A stretch of 14,792 nucleotides of DNA from CAZDGB01 sp964504645 (lineage in GTDB: Bacteria; Planctomycetota; Planctomycetia; Planctomycetales; Planctomycetaceae), in NCBI GenBank assembly GCA_964504645.1, contig CAZDGB010000189.1, positions 1 to 14,792 on the forward strand. Reading direction: 5' to 3'. Positions 13,758 to 14,792 of this stretch are shown in pieces. The first letter of the stretch is position 1, and each line of letters opens with the position of its first letter. The notes beneath the pieces are model-generated. The model was not told where the DNA came from. It made no database searches and saw only the letters and a list, made by a program, of their open reading frames with translations. Both the position numbers and the translations under genes were made by a program.

Positions 13758-14792
13758 TCAGCGACGATTGCTCAAAGCGTTGTCCAACTTGTGTCCAAAC
13801 GCTCGCCGAATCGCAACTCGCGAAATCGGCCATACGACAAACAGCAGAGCGATCGCATACACAGCGCCGTCGTGCGGAGCGGGCGATGAAACGTAGCGGA
13901 TCTCCGGCTCGCGATGCACGGGCCGGCGATCTTTCGTAGCGGCGAAGTAGACATCGGCCGGAGCGACTTGGTACGCCCAATGATCTTCGAATTCGGTGAG
14001 CCACCACTCCGCAGGGCCGGTGGTGTCCGGGAGTCGGAGTAATTCAAGCAACTTCGTGCGATTCTCCGCCGTCAGCCGATCCGACCAGGCGACCTGGCCC
14101 GTCCAAGGCTGATGCGGCGAGAGCTGCCCGCGGTAATTGCCGTCCGCGATGAAAAAAATCCGCAGCAGTCGCTCGCGGGCCTGCAACGGCTCAGCGAAGC
14201 CCGCCGGATCGGGCTCGCGGTAGGGAAACAACGGGCGGTCCGTCTGGAAAGAAATTCGCAGGGAAGACGCCGCGACGCGGGGTTGCTCTTCGTCGCTCTG
14301 CGGTTTGGCGACTTTCAAGGCCGTGATTTTCCAGCCGGCGGAAACATACGGCTCGGCCCAGGCTTGAACGGCGGGCGAGAATTCAAAGCCGTTCTCCTGA
14401 AGCCAGGTCGTCAACGCCTCGGCCGAATCGGCTTCCAATACCTTGGTGTCGTAGCCGGCGACCAGTTTTTCCGCCAACACGCGGACCGGGGCGGCGGCCG
14501 CGCCTTTCGACAGGGGAGGCGCTCCGCAGCCGCAACTGAAGTGTGCAGGCCGCGGCCGATTGACGACGGCGGGAGCCGTCAACTGACTCAGGTACTCGAA
14601 CGCTTCAGTCCCGGACTCCGCGAGTTCAGGCATCGTCGGCGTGGGAACGAGAAAGCCGAGTTCCGGCGACTGGCTCAGGAAGGAGGCCTGGCGAATGAAA
14701 TGCTGCGTCTTTGCCGCGGCATCCCAGAGGATGAGGACCGTTTGATCCGCGTTCAAGACCGGCTTTCCGGGCGGGGCCACCGCACAGCAGGC
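13758..14792 (-). CDS. DUF2330 membrane-anchored protein, 5' end outside the window
   Basis: The visible part has 344 residues. At the window edge the frame reads ACCAVAPPGKPVLNADQTV, and this conserved start of DUF2330 (Cys-Cys, PPG, ADQ) shows the gene begins beyond the window. The GTG at 14778-14780 is inside the protein and not its start. Next come LILWDAAAKTQHFIRQASF and a GFLVPTPTMPEL strand, both typical of DUF2330. A CGC motif follows (FSCGCGAPP). Near the C-terminus about 20 hydrophobic residues (AVYAIALLFVVWPI) then Arg/Lys form a membrane anchor, so the bulk should face outside. DUF2330 has no known activity. It converges on the topoisomerase gene with only 66 bases between stops and no visible terminator. 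Confidence 0.83.
   Translation of the reverse strand, partial: ACCAVAPPGKPVLNADQTVLILWDAAAKTQHFIRQASFLSQSPELGFLVPTPTMPELAESGTEAFEYLSQLTAPAVVNRPRPAHFSCGCGAPPLSKGAAAAPVRVLAEKLVAGYDTKVLEADSAEALTTWLQENGFEFSPAVQAWAEPYVSAGWKITALKVAKPQSDEEQPRVAASSLRISFQTDRPLFPYREPDPAGFAEPLQARERLLRIFFIADGNYRGQLSPHQPWTGQVAWSDRLTAENRTKLLELLRLPDTTGPAEWWLTEFEDHWAYQVAPADVYFAATKDRRPVHREPEIRYVSSPAPHDGAVYAIALLFVVWPISRVAIRRAFGHKLDNALSNRR

Overview
The window is GC-rich bacterial DNA, most likely from a member of Planctomycetota, probably near the Pirellulales. This is inferred from gene content and not from a marker-gene search. The support is a secreted double-PA14 protein, an FG-GAP/VCBS propeller, a ceramidase-like secreted hydrolase, a DUF2330 protein, a secreted PRC-barrel-like protein with a charged tail, and GC-rich palindromic interspersed repeats. 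No tRNA, rRNA, CRISPR array, transposase or phage gene was seen.

Layout. (1) 1-851: the tail of a possible upstream gene, a strong hairpin terminator, and a minus-strand secreted PRC-barrel-like protein. (2) 852-1204: a gene-free divergent region. (3) 1205-2436: a plus-strand pair, a secreted two-PA14 protein and a 71-residue membrane peptide. (4) 2459-7430: a minus-strand run, read from high to low coordinates as Nramp-like transporter, DedA protein, YhdT/DUF997 protein, sodium:solute symporter and a small mono-haem cytochrome c-like protein, closed by a good intrinsic terminator. YhdT and the symporter overlap by 8 bases, as a coupled pair resembling yhdT-panF. (5) 7632-8792: a plus-strand secreted FG-GAP protein with seven regular calcium-type loops. 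(6) 8849-8958: a compact nested-palindrome repeat between convergent genes. (7) 8982-11624: a minus-strand pair, a ceramidase-like secreted hydrolase followed 3 bases later by a PfkB/RfaE-type sugar kinase. The kinase carries a palindromic repeat inserted in frame. (8) 11812-13691: a type IIA topoisomerase B subunit (GyrB/ParE) broken by a short deletion plus frameshift in the transducer domain, with the stop and a possible restart overlapping as ATGA. (9) 13758-14792: a minus-strand DUF2330 membrane-anchored protein whose 5' end lies outside the window.

How the parts fit. The 2459-7430 run looks like one transcription unit for inner-membrane transport and membrane maintenance, ending in a periplasmic redox protein. 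Its substrates cannot be read from sequence. Nothing here amounts to a clear new defence or biosynthetic system. The most interesting signals are the split topoisomerase gene, the in-frame repeat inside the sugar kinase, the nested palindromic element 23 bp from the end of that kinase gene, and an Nramp-like transporter lacking the classical metal-site motifs.
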